DNA of 64,000 nt from Pyricularia pennisetigena (taxonomy: Eukaryota > Ascomycota > Sordariomycetes > Magnaporthales > Pyriculariaceae). The notes under the pieces are model-generated. The model saw nothing but the letters and a program-made list of their open reading frames with translations, did not search any database and was not told the DNA's origin. Made by a program: the position numbers and the translations under genes. The stretch spans positions 790,549 through 854,548 of the forward strand of contig NW_021940920.1 in NCBI RefSeq assembly GCF_004337985.1, in the 5' to 3' direction. Shown here piece after piece: positions 33,267 through 46,400 of this stretch (positions within the stretch are counted from its first letter, which is position 1; each line of letters starts with the position of its first letter).

Positions 33267-36200
33267 TCATTTTGCCGCCACGCCCAGCTGAGCAAGCATG
33301 GATCGCTGTGGCAGCTTCGGCGGCTTGGGCGGTTGCGACAACTCCTCTTCTACAGCGTCGCCGTCATCCATCCAAGCTGACACACCTTCATCATCCTCAA
33401 CGTCCTGGACCCCTTTTCGCCTCTGACTACTCCTCGACCTACCGCGACTAGGCTCCTCGACCTCATCGCCCTCAACCTCAACCCAAGGCCTCCTGTACCC
33501 GGTCCTGCCAGCACCACCGTCACTACTGGTAGCGCTTAACGGCGACGCCGGCTCCGAATCCGCCGGTGCCTCAACAACCAGCATCATGTCCCCGTTTGCG
33601 CGGCTCGGACTGTCGTTGTTCTGCTGTGCGTGTCGCCTCTTTGGCAGTGGCGGCGGAACCGTTTTCCTTTGCATGCCACCTCTTCTGCTGACATTGTCCT
33701 GACTACTACTATTGCTGCCACTGCCTTGGTGCTCTCCCGGGTGCACCAATTGTGGCGGTGGAACGATGGGCCTCCGCTTGGGTGGCGGCACCGGTATTGA
33801 AGTTACTTTGGAGTTCTTATCTGGCATGGGCAGGGGCGTCCCCGGCGGCGGCAGAGGCCTGCCGCCACCCATAGGTTTACTCAAGTCGAGAGGTTGCTGA
33901 TCATTATCCCTGTCTACACCACCCTCAGACTTGCCTCCGACCCCGTTCCCATCGCCCGTATTCCTCTGTAATGCAGTGAGACCCCATCTCTTGGCGACGG
34001 TTGCGGCGGTGGCGATAGCCTCCATCGCGTTGCGCTTGGGTGTATCCCCCGCTCCGCTGCCGCCCGCCGCTGCCAGCGACTCAGTTGACGTCTTGTGTCT
34101 TAGAAAGAAGTTGCGCGTTAGGGTGCCCGTCTGAGCTCGGAGATTGCTTTTTACCGATGCAGCCGGTGAGCCATCGTCCTCATCTGACCTGCCGCTGTTC
34201 GTAGACGAGACCGTATGTCGGCGATCTGGCCTGGGCGTAGCATCAAGAAAGTTTCGATCCTTTTCGGAATCGGTCCCGTCCTTAGATGAAGCCACTGAAA
34301 CGTGGCTGCTATTTGACGGCTTCGATGTAGGCCCTGCAGGTCGTGAATCTGGTGGTGATGTTCCAAGGGCTGATCTCGCCGACAAATGAGCCATGGCCTG
34401 CGCAGCGGCACTCTCGTAGGGCGGCGACGAGGATGGCTTGAATATGTCCGAGTTGACAGTGTCTGTGCTTACTACCGGCGATGAAGGACCCGTGATCGAG
34501 CCCGAGCGTGACGGCCGTGACGGGAACAGGGGTCTTGTTTCTGTGTTAGTCGATGATATTGACCCCCTCTTACTGTGACCAGATGATTTCGACTTGGTAC
34601 TTGTATTTGACTTTTGTCCAAACAGAGCTCCGGTAGTGGTACTAGTCTGCTCTAGAACAGGAAGGCTGTGGCTCTTCTCCATGGCCGGAAGGTCTGAGGT
34701 GGACTGTGCTGCATGGGCCGTTGACTGCTCCTCGGACTTTTCAACCTCGTCGACTGCTCCTAGCTGCGCAGCCAACGACTCCAGGTCGGTCGAGGAAACG
34801 ACTGCGTCATCCCCCTCGAATATGCCTCCCCTCCACTTTTTATGTTCAGTGCTAAAGAATGGCGTATCATCCCAGAAAGGCAGCACCAGCGTCTCGGCGA
34901 CAACCTCCTTGATTCGACTCTCAATCTGCCGGAGAATAACTCCGTATGTGATCTGTTTAGAGCTTACAATAGGCTCCAGGGTCATTTCCATCTTGGGCAT
35001 TGTTTGAAACGAGAACCAGAGACGGTTGCTCGGTGGTGGCTTAATCTTGAACAGGACATGGCCCTCCAGTTTGCGCAGCACCACTGCCAAAACCAGGTTG
35101 ACCTCTCTGGCCTTGAAGCGTGAGCCCAGGTCGATACGCGCGGTGGCCGCAACCTCAATGCGAAAGTTGCCCGTATATTTGATGTCAGCCTCGACTCCGC
35201 ACTCGCCCTCCACCGTTAGGTCCTTCAGCCGCGGGTTCGTAATATACGGCGCCGAGTCGCCCGTCTCGATGCGCTGAATAGAGATGTTCGATAGAAACGA
35301 AGGCCGCTTCACTCGTGATATCTTTTTGGTAAGCTTCTCACGAATCAAGTTCTCCAGATCCTTGGTCCTGTATATGCCCAAGAAAACTCTCCCAATCATC
35401 GCATTGAGCCACCTCGTAGGCAGGTGGTCCTCGGACGAGTGTAGCTTCTGCACAAGCGATATTATATGCTTGATGTCATACTGCAGCGGCGTCGGGGCGT
35501 CCACACCGGCCTGCTCGCCGCGGAAACTCTGCTTCTGGTTTCGCAGGAGCGAAAAGTAAAAGTCCTCCTTGGCCGAACAGTTCTCCGAGAACAGGTAGAA
35601 CGGCTTTGAAAGTTGGGCGTCCGGCGCCGTCGCATCTAATCCACCCTCTTTCCTTGTCAAGCAGATGGCGTTTTTCTTGATGTAAAGCTCACCCTCGGGA
35701 GTGGGTGAATCCTCGCCGGAGAATATGCTGATGTCGTGGTGTGCAAGTGAGATGACGTGGCGGACCTCTAGCTGTTCGTCGTCGTCGAAAAGCATGATAT
35801 GACCGTGCCTGTTAGGACGGCAGAGAGTTAGCATACATATATACACCCAGCATCACTAGGGCGCACCCTCAAATGACCTCAACCACCCATGAGCATTCAT
35901 CAAAAGGGAGGAACAGACCTCAAGACCACGTAAAACACATTGCCCGCCTTCCTCGGCCGCTGGCTGGTGCCGTTCTTGCTGTCCAACGGCCCCGCCGCCT
36001 GCTTCCGGTCAAAGATGGTCCGGTACATGGCCTGATACACACTCTGACTAGGAGCCGCAACGGTGGCCGAGCCGACGGGCGTGGCCCGCTCTATGGGCTT
36101 GGCGTTGATGCCCATGGGTTCGTACTCTCTGCACACGGCAAAGTAGCCGGCGGCAACGTCCGAGTCATGCTGGCTGGCCCGGGCCCGCGTCTCCTCTCGC

Positions 36201-36421
36201 GACAACTTCTGCGCCGCCTTGAGGGTCGCGATATCATCGCCGGGTTGCACAATGTCATCCTGGGTGCCGCCTGCGCCGCTGGCCGCGGCAGCTCTAGGGT
36301 CGAGGTCGGGCCGGTCGGGGAGGGTTAGGTAGCCGTGGACAAAGACGATCAGCAGCAGGAGCGGGAGAAAGGTGATGCCGCCAAGAAGGTAGGTCAAAAC
36401 GAAGCCGGTCCAGGAACCCAT
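33267..36421 (-). CDS. SMP-domain lipid-transfer protein, Nvj2/TEX2 type
   Basis: Probable ER membrane-contact-site lipid-transfer protein. Minus-strand exons are 36421-35919 and 35808-33267, giving 1014 residues. A hydrophobic N-terminal anchor (about 6-28, FVLTYLLGGITFLPLLLLIVF) places it in the ER membrane. A PH-like region (about 155-260) spans the splice junction VFYVVLR-HGHIMLFDDDE. An SMP/TULIP lipid-binding domain follows (about 275-490), ending near LPFWDD. The last ~500 residues are disordered, Ser/Pro-rich and contain proline clusters such as PPPKRRPIVPPP and TVPPPLPKRR. Yeast Nvj2 sits at nucleus-vacuole and ER-Golgi contacts, and fungal homologues often carry such long tails. Intron 35809-35918 has GTCTGT and TAACAG. 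Confidence 0.9.
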
Positions 36422-37761
36422 CTTAGCGTACGTGCGTAATGCGTAGTACTGCGGGATTCTGTAGTGTCGGGTGTATAGGATGTGGGTTACGGTGCGTGCG
36501 TGCTATTACGTAGCGTAGCACAATCCTGTCCGGACGGTCCGAATGTAGGTATCATGGCATTTCCAATAAAGAACAAAGTAAACTGGTTGACGTAAAGACA
36601 AAGGAACTGGCAAAACCAATACACAGGAAGAGACACATGAGGAAGAAAATGCTGGATAATGAACAGATGCCACTAACCGGGTCTGTTGGGACACTTGTCG
36701 CGGGTGGTGTGCCCTCGTGGCGTATGCTCTAGGCTAGGGTAGTCGCATGCAATCAATCATCCATTACAGTTGATTGATTACCGTCATTCCCGACTGACTG
36801 TAGGTATTCCAAGCCCCAAAAGCGAAAAGCCCACCGAGCCCCAGTTGGAAAGTGGGGCACCATCTATTGTGACTGACCGCTGGGCGGTGCGATTTAGTTT
36901 TAGCCTCCACCACCAAGAGCCGCGGGCGGCGGGAGATCGGTGGACCTCCCCGCAAGCGACTTTGGAGGCCAGGCCAGCCGATTAACTTGACGGAAAAGGG
37001 AATGCCGCCTCCCCATATCGGACTTTTTGCTGACTGTAGCTGTGCAGAGAGTGAGGCTCAGCCCCGAGTAATAGCCGCCTGTTTTGCCGCCTATGAAAAA
37101 TAGACCAATTTTTCAATACTAAGAATATCCTCTGGTGAGGCTGGAGAATTGTTTTTCTCCTGGTCTGTTTTGTTTTTCTGGAATTAAGAAGGATGCTAGC
37201 ACGAGATAGGAAAGATTAACAGCACGCAAGCCAACCATTGATGGTCTAATCTTTCCAACGACTGCTACACCGGACGATAAGTTATGGTCAGCAGGCCATA
37301 AGCCATAAGCGAATAACAAAGCCCAGGCAAGAGGCTAGCAATTTGTTTTTCTAGTCTGGCGTGATCTCAAATATTGGGGCTATTTTCGTCTGCACATTAC
37401 ACATCGGCTCTGGAGATAGAGAGATGGATTAGTGTAAAGACGAGACTAAAACAAGTTTCATTATCATTCCAGGTCTATAGTAAGCAACTATCCCACGAGG
37501 AGAACCTTTCTCTGGATATCTGAGCAAGTGCCATAGTTTTGCATTCTGCCACTATATGTTAGATCCATCTTCTTGCGCCAAGAAAGCCAACCCAACTCCA
37601 GAGTCTCCAATGATTGCCAGTACAAGTTCTGTTGCCCAAATCACAAAAATACCGGTCCGGAAAAGGACCACTGTCAGAAAATGGAAGAAGAAAAGCAAGG
37701 AAAAGAAATCAAAAACCACAGTTCGGCACCACTCGAGGGGTTTCAGTACGAGTCGTCTTAA
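36422..37761. other. Intergenic, nvj2-like promoter and atg3 3' flank
   Basis: No gene supported. Short plus-strand ORFs at 36770-36985 and 37556-37765 are not recognisable. It should contain the promoter of the SMP-domain gene and the atg3 3' untranslated region. Confidence 0.5.
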
Positions 37762-38961
37762 CTAGACGCCCATTGTAAAGTCATGTTCAATACCCGGGGT
37801 GACGCTGGCAATGAACTGTGAGAGAATTTAGTTAGTGATTCCGCATCTCAACATACTACATGTGTTTAAGGGGAGTTCTCACCTTGAGGAAAACAACCAG
37901 GTACTGATCTACTCGAATGGCAACCTCCTGATCTGCGACATCGTCGTGCTGAATGTCTTCCCACTCATCATTCTTGTCTATCTTGGACGCATCACCCTTT
38001 CCTGAGACGCCGAGTTTGTTAAACTCGTCAGCCAATCCTTCCAGACCCGCTTGTTGGCCAGAGGAGTCTCCAGCCTTGAGCTTCTCCCTCCGAAGCTTCA
38101 GTGCGGCATCTGCTCGGTCTAGGAGTGTCTTCATGACAGGCGCATGTTTGCAGGGGTGCACACTGGCCATCTTGATGTTGTTGGCAAAGAAGGGAAAGTC
38201 CTCGAGAGTGACCGTCTTGTCTTTGTAGTCGCCCATGATATCCTCCATCATGTTATGCGGCGGTAGGGGCTGGCCATTGGCGCCATATCCGGACAGGTAG
38301 AGACGAGGTGTCCGGTAGTACGGGGAGTACATGATGTAGAGGGTATACGTCCGACGACTGCTACATTTTGTGGTACAGGGTCAGTAGGAAGGTTCATACG
38401 TGCGATGAGCTCCATCATGTAAAGTGGAAAGCTTGCTTACCTAGTCTGTCCCGATGCATCCGTGTCGCGAATGATGGCTTCATCGTCCTCCTCGTCCTCC
38501 ATATCGGGAATGTCATCATCGTCGTCGGGCTGCGCCCGTTCGCCCGCATTGCCCGCATCGTCAACAGTCCGGACCTCGCGAGCCTTGAGCGGTTGTGAGC
38601 TAGACAAGCCTCCGGTGCGCAGCCAACCATCATCATCGCCCTTGCTGCCCTTGAACCCATCACCATCATCCACTACGGCCTCCTCAAGACCCGCATCACC
38701 GGCGAAATTCTCATTCAGCCGCCGATTGCAGGGAACATTGCGGGTGACGAGAAACTGCTTCCCGGGAGGCAGATGGCTTGCTCGTCGGCTCTCCGAGTCT
38801 GCATCTCCCCAGCTCCACGTTGGGAACTTGAAGACAAGGTAGTCGCCAGCCGCTACGAACTCTTCTGGTGTAATTTCGCCCGTTTGCCGAAACGTGGACG
38901 TGTGCGATACCGGTGCGTATCGATCGCGGAGGGTGTTGACGACGGAATAGAGGCTATTCAT
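37762..38961 (-). CDS. atg3: Autophagy-related E2-like enzyme Atg3
   Basis: E2-like enzyme that transfers Atg8 to phosphatidylethanolamine during autophagosome formation. Three minus-strand exons: 38961-38441, 38357-37883 and 37815-37762, giving 349 residues, normal for Atg3. The N-terminal amphipathic start [18 protein letters not shown] and [12 protein letters not shown] are typical. An acidic disordered segment ends in [12 protein letters not shown]. The catalytic HPCKHA motif has Cys at residue 243. The last exon restores the C-terminus [17 protein letters not shown], required for activity in the family. Introns are 83 and 67 bp, with GTAAGC and GTGAGA donors. All key residues are intact. 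Confidence 0.97.
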
Positions 38962-39618
38962 TGTTGCAACTCACTGCCTACGAAGTAGAGGTTGTTGAAG
39001 GTCGGAGGTAAGTGAGCTCGAGACGATTGAGCGGGGAAAACGGAGCAAGAGTCAGTCAATCTATCCACCATGTATGTATGTATGTATGCGAGTTAGTACG
39101 GTGACGGGTTAGGAAAAAGATGGATGAAGCCTGTAACTTTGACGGTCCGAGGCTTAATCACCTTGTTTGTTCAAAACCGGCTCAGGTAGCAGCAGGCTAA
39201 GGAGGCTTTGACGTGCAGGGTGGCGGGTGACGCTGGGAGTCAATCACATGGCGGGGTGCACCTGAATGGCATGCGGAGCTGCCGTGCCTGGAGCGTTATC
39301 AGCCTTATCAGCTCCCCGCTTGCTCGTGACATGGGCGGTCAGACCCACCAAAGCGCGACGTCACCGGTGGACAACTGCCTGCTAGGCAGTGAATTGTCGC
39401 GACGTTACTGCTCTGCTAGCATGTTGTTGCACCTCTAATCATTATCAGATACAGGGTAGGTATTGTCGCGCACGCTGCATTGCAAGCAAAGTTCAACTGT
39501 TGCAGCCTGGCATTTCCATCGTCCGCTTTGCTCTTGTTCGACGCCATGAGACAACTTTAATGTCCGGTCGATGAACGAAACTAGAATTTCATGACTTTCT
39601 ATTAAAAGCTTGCATGTT
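38962..39618. other. Intergenic, atg3 promoter and cwc24 3' flank
   Basis: Promoter region of atg3 (-) and 3' flank of cwc24 (-). It contains a short ATGT/GTAT tetranucleotide run at about 39069-39087. No gene seen. Confidence 0.5.
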
Positions 39619-40797
39619 CTATTCCTCCTCCTCCTCGTCACTTACTTCTTCCCCTGCCTCGATAGCAGCTTGTCTTCTCTTTGCTGTCCTTTCCCGCTTC
39701 TTGTCCAACAACTTCTGTAGCTGCCTAGCACTATTGAACACACCGTTTGTACCACTCCCGCACGCTGCGCATGTCGGATCTTTCCTGTACCGCTTTAGCG
39801 CGCAGGGTTCGCAAAAGTAGTGGCCACATCGAGTCTTGATGGGTTGCTTATAGGGCTCCTTGCAGATGATGCATGCGAACGGAATGCTCTCAAGTAGCGC
39901 ATCCTCTTCATCATCATTATCTTCTGCGGCGGCCGTGTTGCTCTTGTCTCGGCTGGCCACAACCGTGCCACCCAGGTTCTTCTTGCCCTTTGTTACGGTC
40001 TCCCATTCCTTGTCCAGCTGCCACCCTGCCTTGTAATCTTCACGAGCGTGCAAGTACTTGCAATTGTCACCGAAGCCGCAGAATCCTGTTTGCTTGTACT
40101 ATGTCGGCAGGTTGAGTGTCAGCAGCCATCCATGATAAAATGGTACGGCAAAAANNNNNNNNNNNNNNNNNNNNNNNNNNNNNNNNNNNNNNNNNNNNNN
40201 NNNNNNNNNNNNNNNNNNNNNNNNNNNNNNNNNNNNNNNNAAAAAAAAAAAACAAGGTTGTCGACTTACGTCTTTGCAAACATCAGGCGCAAAGTCTGTG
40301 ATGGTAATAGTTCGAATATTTGTCGGCGCCTTAACGGGCCCTACGCTTCTTGATGGCGCATCTGGGTTCTTTTGAATGAAAGAAGGCTTGTTCGCAAGGC
40401 CCTTGTACTTTCCATCTGGCGGGCCTTGCTGCTGTGAAGATCTGGTCGTGCCCAATAGGTTCTTGGTTGATAGCGAGTTCTTTTCCTCTGCATCAAACCA
40501 GTTGCTCCGTTTTGTCGCATCGTTTGAATCTGTTATTGGCACGCTCCTGTCGGCCTTGAAAACCGTCGCTGAGAGGTCCGCATCGGGGGCGGCGCTGGTC
40601 TTTGTTGAAGTCGTAACATTGCCGGATCTGTCCTTTCTTCTCCGCTTGATGCGGTGTCCTGCTTCATCCTCGGAGGATGAGTAGTCTGAGCTGTCGCTAT
40701 CTGCAGGCGGAGGAGTCGCTGCGCGTTTCCTGATATTCGCTTTGGCTTTTGCGCCTCGCTTCTTGAAAACAGCCACCGGTGCTGCGGGTGCGTCCAT
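39619..40797 (-). CDS. cwc24: Pre-mRNA-splicing factor Cwc24 (CCCH + RING)
   Basis: Spliceosomal protein of the Cwc24/RNF113 family, which binds near the 5' splice site in the activating spliceosome. Human RNF113A also acts as a ubiquitin ligase. Minus-strand exons are 40797-40270 and 40098-39619, giving 335 residues. A CCCH zinc finger is split by the intron: Cys174 before it, then Cys183, Cys189 and His193. A C3HC4 RING follows, with Cys252, Cys255, Cys267, His269, Cys272, Cys275, Cys286 and Cys289 all present. The N-terminus is Lys/Arg-rich, probably a nuclear signal, and the C-terminus is acidic. The first true ATG is at 40797. The intron (40099-40269) contains an 86-base gap, but both splice sites are visible. 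Confidence 0.94.
40155..40240. other. Assembly gap inside the cwc24 intron
   Basis: 86 undetermined bases with A-runs on both sides, inside the single intron. The coding sequence is not affected. Confidence 0.95.
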
Positions 40798-43477
40798 TTT
40801 GGGTGGCTGGGTCTTTGGATGTCGCTCTGACAAGAATTTCGGTGTAAGAGGGAAAGAAGCTGATGTTGAGAAGACGAGGGTTTGTGCTTTAGTGCTGCAC
40901 TATCTGTTGCTATACGACTGATGGCTTTCGCTAGACGTGATAAGTTCTGACTATTTTCGGCAGCTTACGCCACCAAGGCTGGGGATTTGTAAAGCCACAA
41001 TACCATCTGAAATCCAAATGTTTGTCATGATTCCGGGGAAAGCTCCGACATGTTAGTGACAAACCCTCGGCGACACCCAAATTCACATTCAATTTTTGTT
41101 CCTGACTAGCACGACCCGCTAGACTGCGCCACGGTGACCTCTCGTTATCGCTGTTGGTGGATTGCAAGGTTGGGAGAGGTGTGCCCTGCGGAGTCCTGCT
41201 CCACTATGCGGGACACCAATTTTACTTTGCAAAGCCAAGTTCATGCAATGCGCAGGGAGCACAAGAAACGAAACAAGAATGAACAAATGAGCTTTTGGGA
41301 CTACTGTTATTCGCTCGGCGCCCCCAGAACGAGACGCCACATGATTTTTTTTGTACATGTAATTTAGCAGTACCTGGTGAGCTAATACGACCAGGCGTAT
41401 TTAGAATGAAGCCCTATCAAACTAGAAGACGCCAGAAGGGACGGTGTAGTCGTATTTCGGGCAATTTGTTGGTTTTCTTGTTCTTCAAGTTTGCAGTTTT
41501 TGATCGGGCCAGGATATCTTTTCGACGCCTTCATTACTAAGGTGCTTAACTCCGACCCTAGTGCAGCCAGTTTGGCGAGCACAAGAACTAGAACCTCCAC
41601 CTCATCGCTGTTCGGACACATGAGATCAGATGGAATACATCCCTGTTACCCAATTTCAGTGTGCAACCCAACACTTGTTGCGTGACGTCTGATCTCCGCC
41701 TGCAGGCCGTTAGTCGTTCGTTACTTTTGGTATAAAATAAGCTCATAGGCTGAGCGGCTTGCAGATGAGTTCCTGGAAAAGAAACGAACAAGTGTCAACG
41801 GTGTCGCATAAACAAATCATTAAACTTCCAAGGCAAGGCATAAAACTATTGGTCCAAACGAGTTGAAATCGCTCACGGAATTGCTGACACCTTGTACGGA
41901 AACGGCAAGCAAAGCAGCAAGCCCTATTTTATGTCCAAATGTCCATTTTCCCCCTGGATAAAGGAAATGTGTAGTTGAGGCACAGACATGTTATGTTTTT
42001 GGTAAATCCTATAGTTGTTTTGTAGTACCATGACTTTGTGGCTGCAATCCACCTCCGCTTGTACCACATGTATTCAAACTATTAGGTCTGTAATAGTTAC
42101 CAAAAAGACGAAAAAAAAAAAAACTTTTGATTAACTCCATATGCCTGCCATCACCCTCGCACACCGTCAAGCTCTCATCTGACGTCTGGACCAATATCCC
42201 TGCCGCGGTCCCACCTTCCGGAGATGGACGGTCGATGGATCGGTGGGACATTGTGTGCCTGTGCAAGCTCACTTGTAAGGGAAAGCCTGGTTCTTTGTTG
42301 TCTGTGCCGTGCAGGTCCCAAATGTTGTTGACAGCAAGGCTGGGGTCTTGCCCGCATGGTTTCCAAAAAAGTTATTGTTCGCTTTGTTGTTGTTTTCCTA
42401 ATCTTCCCTTCTCTCTCCCTCCTTTTTTTTTTCCCTCTCATCCCGCCCGTCCGCTGTACTCCCGCGAGACAGTTCGAGACGCAAACCATCCCGTCGGGCA
42501 ATACCTTCTTTTGGCACTCCACCGCTTGCTTGGTCGGATCCCGGGCTGGCCGTTTCTGCCTCTGCCAATGAACAATCTGCCTCCATTCTAATTTGGTGCG
42601 GATGTTTTTTTTGGTGGATGTTTTAAGTTTCGGTTTTTAGTCCTAATTGTAATATTCCGACCCTTTGTCTTTCGTTCCAACATTTCTCCAAGAGTCTCGT
42701 CTTCTCTCCACCACTCTCTTTTGTCTACCGGATCTTGCGGCATTACCTTCGTTTGCGATATATTCGGTTTCTGATTTCTATTACGATCACTTTCTGTGTG
42801 GCGCTGGCTGGAATTTCCGAGTTGCATCTTGTTCCTGGTTGGACCGGCTTGGGTGCACTTAGCTTCTTTTAGCGCCTGTCAACCGGATTGGTCGCATGAA
42901 AAAAAAAATAAAAACAACCATCAGTGTCACACGCCCTCCAATCATATCCCACACACCACAACAATCTGTCGCGCACCTGGAGCAGGTTGCACCTCCGCTT
43001 CTCTCCGCACCACGGCGAGGCGAGAAATCTTGAATCGTCTCATTCTACATCCGACCATCACTTTCTGGTCGCGTTTCCTTGAGAGGACACGAGTTTGGCA
43101 TCAACATTCCAGAACTCTGGACCAATCCAGATTTTAGTGGCTGTGCTTGCTGCAGGTCGATCGATTGCTCGTGCATCCGCTCGGCCCTCGCGGAAAACCA
43201 CCATCCTCTTTGTTTACAAACAAGGGAGACAACAAACAAAACCCACAAATCCAACAAGTTCGCTCCTTCGACCAAGCAGCCGGGTCTGCATTCGCAACGA
43301 TATTTCCCAACTGAAATTTCCAACCGGAAATAGACCCGATCGACATAAGAGAGAACGACAAGCATTCTGGAGTCCAGGAAGACATATTCAACACGCGTCG
43401 CATAACCTCAAAACACGCTTGATGGTCGTCGTGTCGCCGCACTGATCGGCACCAAAAGAGGGCACTGATCTGCCATC
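40798..43477. other. Long divergent intergenic region, cwc24 / apsA
   Basis: 2.7 kb between cwc24 (-) and the large cortical-protein gene (+). ORFs 42127-42591 and 43095-43445 lack motifs. The last kilobase is pyrimidine-rich (for example 42414-42435) and has several upstream ATGs, as expected of a long 5' leader for a large regulated gene. A non-coding RNA cannot be excluded. Confidence 0.45.
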
Positions 43478-46400
43478 ATGGCAGGCTCACGTGCCTCTCC
43501 TCTGCCCGATGGGGCGAGAGGAGGTGGCGGCGAAATGAACGACCCTTTTGTTACTCCCCGAACAGCCAGCGCGAACCCACTACGGTACTCAAACTTTGAT
43601 TCAAATCTCTTTGCTCTCGACCCTGGCTCCTCCCCAACTCAGGTGAAGCGTGCCCTCGAGGCTCACCTGGCCGAGACCGATCGGCGGATGCAGGAAGCTG
43701 GTAAACTGGGAAACGCCCTTGTCGCGCAACGCAAGCAGCTGGAGGAACGTCTTCGCGAAGTAGAACAAGTCGAGGCTCAAGGAGAGCTGGCACCTGATCT
43801 CCGCAAGAAGCTGTTCGACATCGAGAAGGATTATAATGAAGTGGCCAGGGAAAGTGCGAGGGCCTTTCTACCCAAGCCGAGAATTCCTAGCAATGAGCTC
43901 GCTACTGGCTCTCCCTTTGCGCCGGAAGGCAAGGGTGGTAGAGTAAGTATCACATCAGGACACCCCCTTTCCCTCGCATTTTGCTAATGATTTGTACTCC
44001 AGCGGTCTGTGAGCCCTTCAAAGTTCGAGAGCCAGGCTACAGGTTCTCCAACCAAGCTCAGCGTGCCGAACAGAAAGCTCCGGAACCAGCCGACCAACAG
44101 GATCCATGACATCGAATTCGCTGCAGAGATTAGTACATCTTTGATCTCACAAGTACGAAACCTGCAGGCTCTCCTTTCTGAGCGCGATGAAGAGCTCAGG
44201 GATATCAAGGTGGAGAAGTCTAGGCTGGAGGCCGAGTCTGAGGCCTTTCAACAGCGGGTCAAGACGCTCGATGAAAGCGAGCACCGATACAAGGACGAGA
44301 ACTGGAACCTTGAAACACAGTTGCATGAGCTGCTTGCCTCGCAGAAAGAGGCCACCGACCGTGAGAAGAAGCTCAACCAGGCTTTGAATGCGCTTCAGGC
44401 AGAGAAGAATTCGACGCAAAGGGAACTGGATGAGATTAAGGTGTCTCATGCGAAACTCGTAGAAGACCACGCTGCTGCTGTGAAGCATCACGACATCGAG
44501 CTTGGCACTGCTAAACGCAACATTGTTATGGCTGACACAGAGAGAGCCGCCATGCAGCGAAAGATTGAAGACCTTACCAGTCAGAACCAAGAACTCGCCA
44601 AAGCCTTCTCAATGCAACGAGGAAGGATGCTTGAGCGGGAAGCCGCCTCGGGCTTGAGCGATGAGGACTTTGAGACTGCCAATGATAACATCACTCCAGA
44701 GCACTCGCCGCCACCTTCCCCGGTCAAGGGCACGCCGCGCCACTCTATGCTGGAGTCCGAGACCCTCAAGACTTCGCTCCTTCACGCTCAGCGCACGATT
44801 CAGAGTCTTCGCACCAACGTTCACCGTGAGAAGACAGAGAAGCTCGAACTCAGACGCATGCTCCAGGATGCACGTGATGAAATCGAGAAGGCCAGGAGTG
44901 ACCCGTCAAGCGGCAGCAGACCTAGCCGCAAGACAGCTTCTCGCGAGTTCAAGAAGCCCTTCCGCCCTGCTCAGCTTGGAGAGGCCCGCATCAGCCGCAG
45001 TGAAATTTATCTCGAGGATCCTAACTGGGAGGAGCAGCCGGGTGATCCCATGAGCCCAACTCGACCCGTGACCTTCAGAGGTTCTCGATCAAGTGAAATG
45101 CCTACTGTTGTCGAGTCCAGCAGCGATCAATTTGATACAGCTCACGAAACAAGCGATGCTGCGTTTGAGACGGCCAATGACGAACGCGCTACCGAGACGG
45201 AGGATTTCCAGACGGGTGCAGAAGAGCTTTCGGACGAGGCAACCGAGACGGAGAGTCTCTCTCGGGGTGTAGGACGGCTGAAGAGGCCCCCGTCACTGCC
45301 CTTGAACCAGAACCAGACCCGCTACGAGTACCAGAGCACTGCATCCACCTCTGACGAGGAAGATGACTACACTTACACTGGCTCTGACCTCACCAAGACG
45401 CCCACTTCTATGCCGTCAAGGCCGCGCAACCGCTTCAGTCGCAGCAGCCGTAGTGGGTTCTCTCGCTCTCGTTCTCGACAGACCAGTGAAGAGCCCAACT
45501 TGCTTAGCAGCCCCGCCAACTATCCGGGCAGTCCCGCCAGCTTTGCCACTAGCAGTGCCGCTGGAACACCCCAGGCTGCTGGACAGAGCCTATTTGCTGA
45601 GCTGGGCGAGCTCGATGGTAGCGATTACGAGTCGTACAACGGTGCTACACCTAGCCGGCGCAGTGTTAGGTCCATGAGCGCTAGGTCCATGACCCCAGCT
45701 TCGGTCACTCGGCGTGCCGGGTCTACGCCCCCCGTGCCTCCTCTGCCCAAGGGGATTATGGTCTCTAGTGGTATGATGACTGAGCCCGTGATTATCGAAC
45801 CACCGACAGACACTACCGTTGGGTTCAAGGAGCGACCATTTTCGATGCACTCGGTCATCCGGGATGGCGAGACCTCTTGGCTCGATTCGAGACCCGTGTC
45901 CATGTCGACATTCTCTTACAGTGATGCTGGCGCGCAGCATGATCCCGATATGGAGCAAGAACTGGCTCGATTCCCGTCGCCTCCTAAGCCCGCCTACAGC
46001 CTGGGCGACGCACCTGTTCCAGTTCTCACGCCACCTCTCTCTTTGAGCTATTCGTCAATCCAGGCGGAGAATATTGAACCGCTAAGCGACCCCGAAGTCA
46101 TGCCACCTCCCCCACCAACTCTTAGCTTTTCAGGAATCCAAACCGAGGACGTTGAGCCTCGTGGTGAGCTCGAAATCCCACCGCCTTCTTTCAGCTTATC
46201 TAGCATCTCTGCAGAGGGTATCGAGCCACGTGAGGAACCGGCAGTTCCTCCGCCCGCCCTTAGTATGTCGACAATGCTCGGCGAAGTTATCGAGCCCCAA
46301 GCCGAAGCCGAGATTCCCCCGCCTGCACTCACCATCTCGTCAGTTCTTGGTGAAGCTATTGAGCCCCAGGCCGAGCTTGAGATTCCTTTACCTGTGCTCA

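Noticed and set aside
42127..42591. A 154-codon plus-strand ORF upstream of apsA
   Set aside because: It has no family motif, its composition is that of the pyrimidine-rich leader, and the overlapping frames are equally open.
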